Positions 55,775 to 64,000 of a stretch of 64,000 bases of DNA are shown here, piece after piece. How positions within the stretch are numbered: the stretch's first letter is position 1; every line of letters begins with the position of its first letter. The stretch lies in contig CALUVH010000007.1 of assembly GCA_944324175.1 (NCBI GenBank), positions 1 to 64,000 of the forward strand, in the 5' to 3' direction. Source of the DNA: Candidatus Gastranaerophilales bacterium (GTDB taxonomy: Bacteria; Cyanobacteriota; Vampirovibrionia; Gastranaerophilales; Gastranaerophilaceae). The position numbers were made by a program, and so were the translations under genes. The notes under the pieces were generated by a model. That model searched no databases. It had not been told where the DNA came from and saw only the letters and a program-made list of their open reading frames with translations.

Positions 55775-56614
55775 TTATTCATTTCTATCAGATTTTACCC
55801 CGGAACCTAGGGCAGTTAAACCAGCTATCACAGCACCAATACCGGCTGCAATGAATGGTTTGCTCTTACCTAAGAATTTGAAATATTTAGAAAAGCTTAA
55901 AAGATAAGTAGCAGCCCCACCAACGACAGCGCCACCTGCAGCTCTACCCAGAATTTTCTTTGTCTGATCTCCACGACCTACAGATTGACCTGTGATATCT
56001 GCAATATTTTCTTCAGCTGTCTTATTATCAGCCAAACCAAATGTTATTGCTTGAACAAAACCCTGAGTAAATGCATCCTTACCGTTTGCTCTTATGTCAT
56101 CTATTAAATCAACACCAAATTGCTGTCTGTACATATCTCGAGCCCTATTTAGTACTTCAGCATCAGAACCGTTAGGATATGCTGCTTTCACAGCTTCCGT
56201 ATAATTTGCCAAAGCCTGCAATATCTGCTCCTGCTCATCCTTATGAATTTTTTCATTTAACATCTGAGCTGATATTTTTATACCTTCAATAGGTGAATTC
56301 AATCGCAAATCCGCATTACGAGATCTCTCCTGATAACGCACCTTACGATCTATCGAATAATCCTGCCACTTATCCATCTGCTGCATCCAACTGTCAGTAT
56401 TCATGCCTGTGAATGACGGATACATAGGGAAGCCCATTCCCATACCTCCAAACAAACTACCATTCATACTCATTGGATTTGTGTAAGCACTAAATCCGAA
56501 AGAATCTTCAAACAAATCATTCATTGCAATCTGATTTGAATAATTGTTCATAATCCAAGGATTAATTCCTCCGAATCCTATTCCACCTGTAGCGGCAATA
56601 TTTTCGCCTGCCAT
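55775..56614 (-). CDS. Uncharacterised Gly/Met-rich protein with C-terminal TMs
   Basis: 279 residues, family not recognised. The first ~70 residues are glycine, methionine and asparagine-rich (GGMGMGFPMYPSF). A charged helical middle follows (about 75-180, with DEQEQILQALANYTEAVKA), then a C-terminal pair of hydrophobic segments (about 220-240 AAGGAVVGGAATYLL and 252-272 PFIAAGIGAVIAGLTALG). No signal peptide. GGAGGTTA ribosome site upstream of the ATG. Divergent from the TPR gene. Confidence 0.55.
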   Translation of the reverse strand: MAGENIAATGGIGFGGINPWIMNNYSNQIAMNDLFEDSFGFSAYTNPMSMNGSLFGGMGMGFPMYPSFTGMNTDSWMQQMDKWQDYSIDRKVRYQERSRNADLRLNSPIEGIKISAQMLNEKIHKDEQEQILQALANYTEAVKAAYPNGSDAEVLNRARDMYRQQFGVDLIDDIRANGKDAFTQGFVQAITFGLADNKTAEENIADITGQSVGRGDQTKKILGRAAGGAVVGGAATYLLSFSKYFKFLGKSKPFIAAGIGAVIAGLTALGSGVKSDRNE

Positions 56615-56695
56615 AACCTAACCTCCAAATAATTGAGTTTAACCTACCTTACTTATATAAAAAAAATTACCATACGCTAATTGCTTTTTTATCAC

Positions 56696-56723
56696 ATAAT
56701 TGTTAAGTTTTCTTAACAATTAT
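56696..56723. promoter_or_regulatory. 12-bp inverted repeat, possible operator
   Basis: Perfect 12-bp stem (56696-56707 and 56712-56723) with a TTTT loop, core TTGTTAAG/CTTAACAA, in the divergent space upstream of the TPR/ABC genes. It lies 33 bp above the -35. No run of T follows on the plus strand, so an operator is likelier than a terminator. Confidence 0.4.
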
Positions 56724-56755
56724 TAAAACAATCCTGAAACATAAAATTAACATAC

Positions 56756-56784
56756 TTGCCCAAAGCAGACTGATTGTATAAAAT
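56756..56784 (+). promoter_or_regulatory. Promoter of the TPR-ABC permease operon
   Basis: TTGCCC (56756-56761), a 17-nt spacer and TAAAAT (56779-56784). The expected transcript starts near 56790, past the ATG at 56785, so translation must begin at TTG 56806, which has GAGAGGA 7 nt upstream. Confidence 0.55.
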
Positions 56785-56805
56785 ATGATAAGAGAGGACA
56801 TAAAG

Positions 56806-57912
56806 TTGAAAAAATTTCTTTCATTTCTAGCTTTTATAATTGTTTGCGCACTTATAGCCGGATTAGTGTATTTATTTCCAAATTTTTTTGAAAGACAATT
56901 AAATAAAATACAAGGGATATACTATGTTCATAAAGGTGACAGTGCATATCGCAAAATGAAATTACAAAAATCAATAGAATACTATAACAAAGCGCTTCAG
57001 TTATACCCTGAGCACTACAGTGCTTGGTGCAATCTGGGTAATTTATATGTCGTATTTGAAGATTATTATTCAGCAGTCGATGCATACGAGCAGGCAATTG
57101 AGCATAACCCTAAATTCATAAAAGCCCGAATGAATTATGGAATTGTATCAGCAGAAAAGCTCGGCGACTTTGATGGAGCTATTCAGCAGTATAAGGCAAT
57201 TTTAACCACCAAACGGCATCTTTTATCAATCCCTTTCATCTACAACAATCGTAGAAGCACAAAAATAAATAAAGGACGAGCTTACTACAATATGGGAATA
57301 GCGTACAAGCAAAAATCCTTGTATCTTAACGATGATGATTGGGGATTAAGACATCAATACTTAGTTGAGGCATTAAACTCTTACAAAAAAGCTGTTAAAA
57401 TCCTCAAAAAAGATTATGATGCCCGATACAATTTAGCACTGACATATCATCTTTTGGGGGATTATCATAACGCAGGTCTTACTTACTGTAAGGCTATTCA
57501 GCTATCACCTATGAGTTATGAAGCCCATTATAATCTCGCTGTATTATTAAGACATCTTAAATACTATAAGGAAGCTCTAGATGAAATGGAAAAAGCAACC
57601 TCACTAATTACAGATAGTGAAGGTGCTACCAACCGCCAAAGATACATCTTTGATATCATGAATACTGTAACTCGAGAATATATGACAGAAAAGGGTGAAC
57701 AATATTTTGTTGAAGCCTTAAGCAGAGAAGAGCTGCTTGATAAAAATTTAACCTACGTAAATGGTAAACTTGTATCCGCAGATGAATTAGACAAGACTAT
57801 GATGAAAAATTTAAAAACCTGTTCATCCAAGAAAATATTTCTTGAAGATATAGATGAAGACTATATAGAAGCACAAGACAGAGGAAGGGTATTTTTACCA
57901 CCTGTGGAGTAG
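56806..57912 (+). CDS. Membrane-anchored TPR protein
   Basis: 368 residues from a TTG start at 56806, chosen from promoter position and ribosome site. One N-terminal membrane helix (about 3-23), then TPRs: SIEYYNKALQLYPEHYSAWC, DAYEQAIEHNPKFIKARMNY, EALNSYKKAVKILKKDYDA and GLTYCKAIQLSPMSYEAHYN. The C-terminal ~90 residues are acidic and not TPR. It starts an operon with two ABC sugar permeases (6-bp gap), but its role there is unclear; it may be a periplasmic or cytoplasmic scaffold. Confidence 0.82.
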   Translation: MKKFLSFLAFIIVCALIAGLVYLFPNFFERQLNKIQGIYYVHKGDSAYRKMKLQKSIEYYNKALQLYPEHYSAWCNLGNLYVVFEDYYSAVDAYEQAIEHNPKFIKARMNYGIVSAEKLGDFDGAIQQYKAILTTKRHLLSIPFIYNNRRSTKINKGRAYYNMGIAYKQKSLYLNDDDWGLRHQYLVEALNSYKKAVKILKKDYDARYNLALTYHLLGDYHNAGLTYCKAIQLSPMSYEAHYNLAVLLRHLKYYKEALDEMEKATSLITDSEGATNRQRYIFDIMNTVTREYMTEKGEQYFVEALSREELLDKNLTYVNGKLVSADELDKTMMKNLKTCSSKKIFLEDIDEDYIEAQDRGRVFLPPVE

Positions 57913-57918
57913 AGGCCT

Positions 57919-58791
57919 ATGTTTAAATATTACGGTAAATACGCGCCATACTTATTTTTACTACCTGCAGCAGTAGTGCTAATTGTATTTTTTTTCATAC
58001 CTTTTTTCCAAACTATAGTCTTAAGCTTTCTTGATTACAGCAATAATATCTATACTCCTTCAATGTGCGGTATTCAAAATTATGTGTTATTGTTTCATAA
58101 CCCGATATTTTACAAGGTTTTAGTTAATACATTTTTATATTTAATATTAGCAGTACCGATACTTGCAGTAGTACCGCTATTTATTGCGATACTGATAAAC
58201 CAGAAAATAAAAGGTATTACTTTATACAAAATTCTTATTTACTTACCGGTAATCGTATCAATTGTAGTAGCAGCAATAGCCTTTAAGTGGCTATATGCAG
58301 ATCAAGGAATATTAAATTATCTTGTAACGAGTCTTGGTTTTGAAAAAATAGGCTGGCTTACAGATACAAAATGGGCATTAATTTCAGTTGTACTAGTTAC
58401 AATATGGAAAGGCATCGGATATTACATGATAATCTACCTTGCTGCGTTGATGAGCGTTCCTAAAGAATTATATGAAGCCTGCGAAATAGATGGCGCAAAT
58501 TTTTTAACAAAACATTTAACTGTTACAATACCGCATATAATGCCGACTATTGCTCTTGTTACCACAATAAGCGCAATTTCAGCAATGAAAGTATTCGCAG
58601 AAATTTACGTAATGACAAAAGGCGGTCCGCTAAATTCAAGTAAGACAATCGTATATTACATCTATGAAAAAGCTTTTGAAAATCTTGACTTAGGAATGGC
58701 TTCAGCCATGGCAGTAGTGCTGTTAATAATTGTAATGGCATTTTCACTGGTAAATATATTTTGCTTTGAAAAAAACAGGTATCAACTATGA
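57919..58791 (+). CDS. ABC sugar transporter permease, MalF/UgpA type
   Basis: 290 residues with six helices. Has the EAA loop EACEIDGANFLTKHLTVTIP, a Walker-independent signature of this permease family that contacts the ATPase, and FKWLYADQGILNYL. Carbohydrate uptake transporter-1 family. 4-bp overlap with the second permease. The substrate-binding protein and ATPase are not adjacent, so the ATPase is probably a shared MsmK/UgpC-type subunit. Confidence 0.93.
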   Translation: MFKYYGKYAPYLFLLPAAVVLIVFFFIPFFQTIVLSFLDYSNNIYTPSMCGIQNYVLLFHNPIFYKVLVNTFLYLILAVPILAVVPLFIAILINQKIKGITLYKILIYLPVIVSIVVAAIAFKWLYADQGILNYLVTSLGFEKIGWLTDTKWALISVVLVTIWKGIGYYMIIYLAALMSVPKELYEACEIDGANFLTKHLTVTIPHIMPTIALVTTISAISAMKVFAEIYVMTKGGPLNSSKTIVYYIYEKAFENLDLGMASAMAVVLLIIVMAFSLVNIFCFEKNRYQL

Positions 58792-59642
58792 AAATCGACA
58801 GCTTAAAAAAACATATTACAGGATTTTGGACGCATACAATTCTTATTTTAGTGTCATTAATTTCAGTTTTTCCTTTTATCTGGCTTATTTCGACCTCATT
58901 AAAGGGGAATGCAGAGAACATTTTCGCATACCCGCCTCAAATCATTCCGACAGATTTTACTTGGGCTAACTACTCAGGAGTTTGGAAACGAGTTAATTTT
59001 ATGGGGTATTTTTTCAACAGTATGATTGTGGCAGCCGGAACTGTTTTACTAAACCTCATATTGTCAGCAATGGCAGGATATCCGCTTGCCAGAATGGAAT
59101 TCAAAGGAAAGAAAATTACGTTTTTTGCTATTCTTGCAACGATTATGATACCGTTTCAAGCCATAATGCTACCTGTATATTTGATAACATTAAAACTACA
59201 ATTAGTAGACAGTGTAAATAATATTGCAGGATTTATCGGGCTAATAATGCCATTTGCGGTGAGTGCTTTTGGGATATTTCTTATGCGACAAGCCTTTTTA
59301 GGGATCCCTAAGGAAATGGAAGAGGCGGCAATAATTGACGGTTGCAGCGTGTTTCAAGTGTTTTGGAAAGTACTTTTGCCAATGGTAAAACCATCACTTG
59401 CCGTACTTGCGATATTCACATTTATCGGCTCTTGGGGAGAGTTTCTCTGGCCTAGTATCGTACTAACGAAAGAGGCAATGTACACACTTCCTGTAGGAGT
59501 AAATAATTTACAGGGAATGTTCAGCTCTAACTGGCGCTTTATAGCCGCTGGGTCAATTCTATCAACAATTCCAATTTTGATATTTTTTCTTGCTATGCAA
59601 AGGTATTTTATCTCAGGCGAAAATGAAGGCGCTGTTAAATAA
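58788..59642 (+). CDS. ABC sugar transporter permease, MalG/UgpE type
   Basis: 284 residues, six helices. Signatures: WLISTSLKGNAENI, AMAGYPLARMEFKG, and the EAA loop EEAAIIDGCSVFQVFWKVLLP. The C-terminus has GMFSSNWRFIAAGS and ends NEGAVK. It pairs with the previous gene as the heterodimeric channel. Its last 8 bases overlap the end of the convergent HTH gene. Confidence 0.93.
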   Translation: MKIDSLKKHITGFWTHTILILVSLISVFPFIWLISTSLKGNAENIFAYPPQIIPTDFTWANYSGVWKRVNFMGYFFNSMIVAAGTVLLNLILSAMAGYPLARMEFKGKKITFFAILATIMIPFQAIMLPVYLITLKLQLVDSVNNIAGFIGLIMPFAVSAFGIFLMRQAFLGIPKEMEEAAIIDGCSVFQVFWKVLLPMVKPSLAVLAIFTFIGSWGEFLWPSIVLTKEAMYTLPVGVNNLQGMFSSNWRFIAAGSILSTIPILIFFLAMQRYFISGENEGAVK

Positions 59643-59841
59643 ATGTACTAATATCAACATCAAAAATCTCAGACATTTTAACAACCAAGAAGAATTTTGG
59701 ATGCTGTAATCCATTTTCTATCAGGCTAATTGTTCTTGTAGACACCCCTAATTTTTCAGCCAAATCTTCTTGAGACCAATCGTTTCTTATTCGCTCTATT
59801 TTAACTGTCTTACCCAATTTTTTTAATTTATCATTGAACAT
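59635..59841 (-). CDS. Small HTH regulator (Cro/CI-XRE type)
   Basis: 68 residues forming a single helix-turn-helix domain: WSQEDLAEKLGVSTRTISLIENG is the classical recognition segment, followed by KMSEIFDVDISTFI. This is the compact YgzD/antitoxin-like XRE form. It is divergent from the pilin-like gene and close to a dyad, so it could regulate it or itself. No partner toxin gene is adjacent. Confidence 0.88.
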   Translation of the reverse strand: MFNDKLKKLGKTVKIERIRNDWSQEDLAEKLGVSTRTISLIENGLQHPKFFLVVKMSEIFDVDISTFI

Positions 59842-59858
59842 AACTTCATGTTATATGC

Positions 59859-59887
59859 TTGACTTTTATTATTCAATATAATAAACT
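59859..59887 (+). promoter_or_regulatory. Possible promoter of the pilin-like gene
   Basis: TTGACT (59859-59864), a 17-nt spacer and TAAACT (59882-59887), leaving a leader of about 50 nt before ATG 59948. A TATAAT also occurs at 59877-59882 but at wrong spacing. Confidence 0.4.
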
Positions 59888-59896
59888 TATTCTTGC

Positions 59897-59912
59897 ATGA
59901 TATTTTTATCAT
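59897..59912. promoter_or_regulatory. 6-bp dyad ATGATA-TTTT-TATCAT, possible HTH operator
   Basis: Perfect dyad in the 106-bp gap between the divergent HTH gene and the pilin-like gene, downstream of the putative pilin promoter. Size and symmetry suit a small XRE dimer. No binding evidence. Confidence 0.35.
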
Positions 59913-59947
59913 ATTAACAAATATATACATCATATAGGAGGTTATAA

Positions 59948-60976
59948 ATGAATAAAACAGCTTTTACATTATCAGAATTATTAATAACAGTAACAATCAT
60001 CGGGGTAGTTGCAATGCTTGTAATACCATCAGTAATCAACAATTATCAAACAAAGACTTGGAATACATCATCAATGCTCTTTGAAAAAAAATTACAAGAA
60101 GCACTAAAAGCAATGAATACGCAAGAAGTATTAGCAAATTACTCAACAACACAAGACTTTGTTAATGAATTTAAAAAATATATAAAAATCAATAAAATAT
60201 GTTCATCTAATAACATTGATTCTTGTTTTGCTAAAACTGTACAATGGGGAGATCAACAAACAGCAGTAGAAATAAAAAAAATCAAAATGGCAAAACATTT
60301 TGGACAAAAAAATTGGGGTACAGATATAGTAGGAATACTATTTGATAATGGAGTAAGTGCACTTTTAGCATATAATCCTAGTTGTTCACAAGATCCTTAT
60401 TCAAATCAAATAAACGGTTTGAATTGTATAGCAATGCTGTATGATACTAGTGCATTTAAACTTCCTAATCAAAACGGGAAAGATTTACGCAGTATAAATG
60501 TAACTAAACTAGGAAGTGAGTGTGCATTTACATTAAATGGAACCTGTTATGGCAATGTTTTTGAAGTAACACCAATAACACAAGCCGAATGTAATGCTAA
60601 TAAAGAAAAATGGGGAATAAATTACTGCTTTCATGATGATGATGCTTGGGCAGGAGCAGTGAAAGCATGTGGAGGCACACAAAACATGCCAACAATGGCT
60701 CAAATTGCAGAGATACTTAGCGAAATATACCATCAAGATATACCATATACAACAGAAAGCGGTTACATAAAAGGGCTTACCTATGATGTAGAAAAAGCTG
60801 CTGAATATGGGTTCCCTGCTATGTATGAAAACTATGGTTCATTTGACTTATGGTCTGGGGAACAGATGAAAAGTCAGGGTTACTCCTACTTTTTTGACAT
60901 CAGAGGTAATCAAGTTGCCCCAATGGCAGCCAATAGAACGCTCAGTTGGGCAAAATATGCAATTTGTCTAGAATAA
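59948..60976 (+). CDS. Type IV prepilin-like protein with large Cys-rich domain
   Basis: 342 residues. Starts MNKTAFTLSELLITVTIIGV: a class III/prepilin leader with cleavage expected between A5 and F6 (Ala instead of the usual Gly), Glu at +5, then the hydrophobic N-terminal helix. The body has about ten cysteines arranged in pairs (KICSSNNIDSCFA, SECAFTLNGTCYG, AECNANKEKWGINYC), probably disulfides. It ends AKYAICLE. Secreted or pilus-associated; similar pseudopilins are numerous in this lineage. AGGAGG ribosome site upstream. Confidence 0.85.
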   Translation: MNKTAFTLSELLITVTIIGVVAMLVIPSVINNYQTKTWNTSSMLFEKKLQEALKAMNTQEVLANYSTTQDFVNEFKKYIKINKICSSNNIDSCFAKTVQWGDQQTAVEIKKIKMAKHFGQKNWGTDIVGILFDNGVSALLAYNPSCSQDPYSNQINGLNCIAMLYDTSAFKLPNQNGKDLRSINVTKLGSECAFTLNGTCYGNVFEVTPITQAECNANKEKWGINYCFHDDDAWAGAVKACGGTQNMPTMAQIAEILSEIYHQDIPYTTESGYIKGLTYDVEKAAEYGFPAMYENYGSFDLWSGEQMKSQGYSYFFDIRGNQVAPMAANRTLSWAKYAICLE

Positions 60977-60991
60977 AAATAAAATATATTT

Positions 60992-61942
60992 TTAAACAAT
61001 TTGAGGAGTGGAATGTTTGTGAGCTTCAAGATATTTTACAGCATACACTGCACCTACAGCTCCATCAGCAGCAGCTGTTATAACTTGTCTTAAAGGAGTT
61101 TTTCTGACATCACCAACTGCAAACACACCTGCTTCAGAAGTTTTCATAGTCTCATCTGTCAAAATAAATCCTCCCGCATCCTGCTCAAGTTGACCTGATA
61201 TATTTTCAACATTCGGAGTCATTCCGATATAAGGGAACACACCGTTTACTTGAAGATTTGAGAATTCTCCTGACTTAACATTTTCTAAAACCGCTGTATG
61301 AACTAAGTCATCGCCTTTTATTTTTCTTACTACACTGTCCCAAATAAATTCTATTTTTTCATTTTTAAAAGCTCTTTCTTGAACTATCTTATCTGCTCTA
61401 AGCTCGTTTCTTCTATGAATTACATACACTTTATCAGCAAACTTTGTCAAATACATAGCTTCTTCAACTGCAGCATTACCGCCTCCTACCACTGCTACAA
61501 CTTTGTTTTTGTAAAAAGCACCGTCACATACAGCACAATAACTTACACCACGTCCAACAAATTCCAATTCACCCGGAACATTCAATTTCATCGGCTGAGC
61601 TCCGGTTGCAATAATCACTGTAATTGCCCTGAATTCACCCTCCTTGGTTAATACAATTTTAGGATTAGATTTCAAATCAATTTTTTCAATTTCCTGCATC
61701 GGAAACTTTTGAACTCCAAATTTGTCTGCATGCTCTTCAAATTTTTCCATCAAATCAAATCCACCGATTATCGGGAACCCTGGATAATTTTCTAATTCTA
61801 AGTAATTTGAAGGCTGACCTCCCATCATACTAACATCAATTAAAGCTGTAGAGACAGCACCCCGACTTGCATATATCGCAGCAGAAAGACCAGCAGGACC
61901 TCCACCTAAAATTAAAGTATCAAATTCATAAACTTTTACCAT
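60992..61942 (-). CDS. trxB: Thioredoxin reductase
   Basis: 316-residue flavoprotein. GGGPAGLSAA (FAD), redox-active CAVC at C136 and C139, VVGGGNAAVEEA (NADPH site), and GVFAVGDVR near the C-terminus. Same length as bacterial TrxB. It reduces thioredoxin with NADPH. A weak GAGGA lies 13 nt upstream. Last gene of a leftward group after pgi and a secreted protein. Confidence 0.95.
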   Translation of the reverse strand: MVKVYEFDTLILGGGPAGLSAAIYASRGAVSTALIDVSMMGGQPSNYLELENYPGFPIIGGFDLMEKFEEHADKFGVQKFPMQEIEKIDLKSNPKIVLTKEGEFRAITVIIATGAQPMKLNVPGELEFVGRGVSYCAVCDGAFYKNKVVAVVGGGNAAVEEAMYLTKFADKVYVIHRRNELRADKIVQERAFKNEKIEFIWDSVVRKIKGDDLVHTAVLENVKSGEFSNLQVNGVFPYIGMTPNVENISGQLEQDAGGFILTDETMKTSEAGVFAVGDVRKTPLRQVITAAADGAVGAVYAVKYLEAHKHSTPQIV

Positions 61943-61956
61943 AATCTATAACTTCC

Positions 61957-62493
61957 TCACTTTTCCATTATACTCTCACCTGAAATTTTTTCTCCCACAA
62001 GTGAATATCTTGCAGTCTCTGTTTTTATCACAGATTTATCGACATCAGAAAGCGTCTCGAGTCTGAGGGTATTAACCCCGGAGAATCGATCGCCTGCTAA
62101 ATTCAACTCTACAATGTCTGTTAAAATTTTATTATCGTAATTCCCTTTTTTCGTAAATTTAATCGTACTTCCATCAACATAATCAACTGTGATAGATGCA
62201 CTTGCACCGGTAAAAGGGTTTGTTAAATTTATGACGTCCCCACGTCTTGATAAGTTCCATAAGTCAATACCACTTAACTTAAAAATGGATGATCCGCCAT
62301 TATCAAGCAACTTTGAAGATACGCGCCATGTGCCCATAAAACCGTTAGGCACCTGTTTTTCCAAAGAAATTCCTGTTTTTAAGGTATAACATAAAAGATT
62401 ACTATTCATACCTCCAGCATAACAAACAGCACTTGTCAAAAAAATGGAATTTAGTAATAGTATAAATGCTAATATTATCTTTTTTATCATCAT
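61957..62493 (-). CDS. Secreted protein of unknown function
   Basis: 178 residues with a signal peptide (1-26, ending TSAVCYA). The mature part is beta-rich: GTWRVSSKLLDNG, GASASITVDYVDGSTIKFTK, LAGDRFSGVNTLRLE. It resembles lipocalin-like or FxsA-type small barrels only in general form. Family not recognised. ATG 62493 and ATG 62490 are both possible. It lies between pgi and trxB on the same strand. Confidence 0.65.
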   Translation of the reverse strand: MMIKKIILAFILLLNSIFLTSAVCYAGGMNSNLLCYTLKTGISLEKQVPNGFMGTWRVSSKLLDNGGSSIFKLSGIDLWNLSRRGDVINLTNPFTGASASITVDYVDGSTIKFTKKGNYDNKILTDIVELNLAGDRFSGVNTLRLETLSDVDKSVIKTETARYSLVGEKISGESIMEK

Positions 62494-62535
62494 AACCCTA
62501 ACTATATTTATAATAAAATTTGCTCAAAATACAAA

Positions 62536-63924
62536 CTATACAGATGCAATTTTTGACTGAAGGACCTGCGCGGACTCTTCATATCCTACGCGACCCATAA
62601 GTGCGTATGTATAATTTTTAGCCTGCTCCACCCCCGGTTGATTGAACGAATCTATATTATACAATTCACCGGTAATGGCAGTTTGAATTTCAAGCATATA
62701 CAATAACTGAGCAACATAATAACCATTTACCTTTGGTAATGTAATAGTTACTGTTGGGCGCTTAAAATCAGCAAGCGCAACACGAGTGGAATCTGCTTCT
62801 GCATTTATCAACTGATTTATCGATTTACCACCCAAATACCCTACACCTGTATATTCAAAAATTTTAGGAATATCAAGCGTCTTATCAAATTCTCTAACCC
62901 TTATAAAAGTTATAAGCTTATTATTTGGACCTTCATTATACAATTGGATTTGTGAATGCTGATCAGTAGCTCCTAAAGCCTTGACAGGGGTCGGACCTAT
63001 TTGCACCGCATTACCATCTTTATCTTTATTTTTACCCAAAGATTCAGCCCAAAGTTGTGCATACCAATCTGATACATATTTTAATCTGCTTGAATAGGGC
63101 ATCATAACTGATATATTTTTATTTTTTTGAGTATCCATTAAGTAATGAATTAATGCATTTTGAGCGGCTATATTTTCATTTATATCTGTATTTTTCAAAA
63201 ACAAATCCATATCCTTAATACCGTTTACTATTTCATCAATATCAATTCCGACAAGCGCAAACGGTAAAAGTCCAACAGCTGAAAATACAGAAAAACGTCC
63301 CCCTACATCATCCGGCACTACAAAAGTTTTATAGCCTTCTTGCTCTGCAATTTGACGAAGAACACCCGTTTTTTTATCAGTTGTGGCAACAATATTTTTA
63401 CGATAATCATCCCCCAACTCCTGTTCTAAAATATTTTTTACAATCATAAACTGAGACATTGTCTCGGCTGTTGAACCGGACTTTGTTATCACATTTACCA
63501 GAGTTTTTTTCAAATCCAAAACATCAAAAAGTCCTGAAATTGTATCAGGATCAATATTATCTAAAAAGAAAATTCTAGGTAAATCCTCACGTTGCTCTTT
63601 CGATAATAAATTCCAATAAGGCTTCAATAATGCTTCAGTAACAGCCAGTCCTCCTAGTGCAGATCCGCCAATCCCCAGCACAAGAATATTATCAAAACGT
63701 CCCTGTACCATAGCTGCATATTCTTTCACATACCATAAAGTTTCTTCATTATATCCCAGATTCATCCACTGCAACCATTGACCTGGCTTATCTTTCCTTT
63801 TATTCAAATCAGCTATGATATGAGCAATTCTATCCTTATAATTAGCAAACTCTTTTTTTATATTAAGTCCGTTATCTTCGCCAATTATAGCCTCATCAAC
63901 ATTTCTATAATTCAACTCTATCAT
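62536..63924 (-). CDS. pgi: Glucose-6-phosphate isomerase
   Basis: 462 residues. Interconverts glucose- and fructose-6-phosphate, linking glycolysis and glycogen. Marks: VLGIGGSALGGLA, FLDNIDPDTI, VNVITKSGSTAETMSQFMIV, DDVGGRFSVFSAVGLLP, and the C-terminal active-site lysine segment GVEQAKNYTYALMG. The compact size fits the short bacterial PGI branch. No good ribosome site before the ATG. Full length, no disruption. Confidence 0.96.
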   Translation of the reverse strand: MIELNYRNVDEAIIGEDNGLNIKKEFANYKDRIAHIIADLNKRKDKPGQWLQWMNLGYNEETLWYVKEYAAMVQGRFDNILVLGIGGSALGGLAVTEALLKPYWNLLSKEQREDLPRIFFLDNIDPDTISGLFDVLDLKKTLVNVITKSGSTAETMSQFMIVKNILEQELGDDYRKNIVATTDKKTGVLRQIAEQEGYKTFVVPDDVGGRFSVFSAVGLLPFALVGIDIDEIVNGIKDMDLFLKNTDINENIAAQNALIHYLMDTQKNKNISVMMPYSSRLKYVSDWYAQLWAESLGKNKDKDGNAVQIGPTPVKALGATDQHSQIQLYNEGPNNKLITFIRVREFDKTLDIPKIFEYTGVGYLGGKSINQLINAEADSTRVALADFKRPTVTITLPKVNGYYVAQLLYMLEIQTAITGELYNIDSFNQPGVEQAKNYTYALMGRVGYEESAQVLQSKIASV

Positions 63925-64000
63925 GCTAACTCAAATACCCTTTCTTATATAAACTTAAGACTACACAAAAATAATCATACTTTATACACTAATTATATAT

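Noticed and set aside
59635-59841. HTH gene as antitoxin of a toxin-antitoxin pair
   Set aside because: No small toxin-like gene is adjacent; the neighbours are an ABC permease and a pilin-like gene.

Overview
The window looks like chromosome from a low-GC, non-photosynthetic relative of cyanobacteria, most likely a gut-type Gastranaerophilales (Melainabacteria/Vampirovibrionia). This is inferred from gene content, not from a database search. The ATP synthase genes run a, c, b', b, delta, alpha, gamma. That order, with two different b subunits and with beta and epsilon absent, is the cyanobacterial/plastid arrangement. There are flagellar genes, GlgC, prepilin-like proteins, a Hik33/NblS-like sensor kinase and many membrane or secreted proteins that match no general family I recognise. 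Coding density is high. There are no rRNA, tRNA, IS, CRISPR or phage genes that I can support.

Layout. 0.2-11.3 kb: an FAD oxidoreductase, a sensor kinase, a HEAGH-motif protein, a TPR protein, a homocitrate/isopropylmalate-synthase-like plus aconitase-like pair, an ECF sigma/anti-sigma pair behind a hairpin that buries its ribosome site, and two lineage-type membrane proteins. 11.4-15.3 kb: glgC and an overlapping purM-purN-purD operon, read leftward. 15.4-19.4 kb: a biotin-dependent Na+-pump decarboxylase (oadB, oadA, oadG) with its biotin ligase, divergent from the atp operon at 19.5-24.4 kb. 24.4-33.4 kb: accessory-looking block with two large paralogous membrane proteins, a secreted repeat protein and a 944-residue protein ending in a RelA/SpoT-type synthetase domain. 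33.5-38.4 kb: a leftward operon of a sigma factor, gcvPB, a 2-hydroxyacyl-CoA-dehydratase-like protein, a membrane protein and miaA. 38.5-49.9 kb: housekeeping genes (uspA, yjbQ, obg, tsaD, gshB, ribD, a Memo-AMMECR1 fusion) mixed with two apparent pseudoenzymes. 49.9-64 kb: dnaX, a muropeptide carboxypeptidase, a fliJ-fliK-flg cluster, secreted proteins, a TPR plus two sugar ABC permeases, a small HTH regulator beside a pilin-like gene, trxB and pgi.

How the parts connect. The decarboxylase exports Na+ and needs biotin attached by the adjacent BirA, but the ATP synthase c subunit lacks the Na+ ligands and looks H+-coupled, so the two would exchange energy only through an antiporter or other Na+ user. 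The purine genes are translationally coupled by short overlaps. The sigma/anti-sigma pair is a classical membrane-signal module.

The strongest novelty candidates are: the RelA/SpoT-domain giant protein with a small downstream partner gene; a set of six genes whose -10 box ends exactly 6 nt before the ATG (predicted leaderless mRNAs); the sequestering hairpin of the ECF sigma gene; and the metal-ligand-less amidohydrolase and M48-like proteins. All functions are read from motifs by eye; no alignment or search was run.
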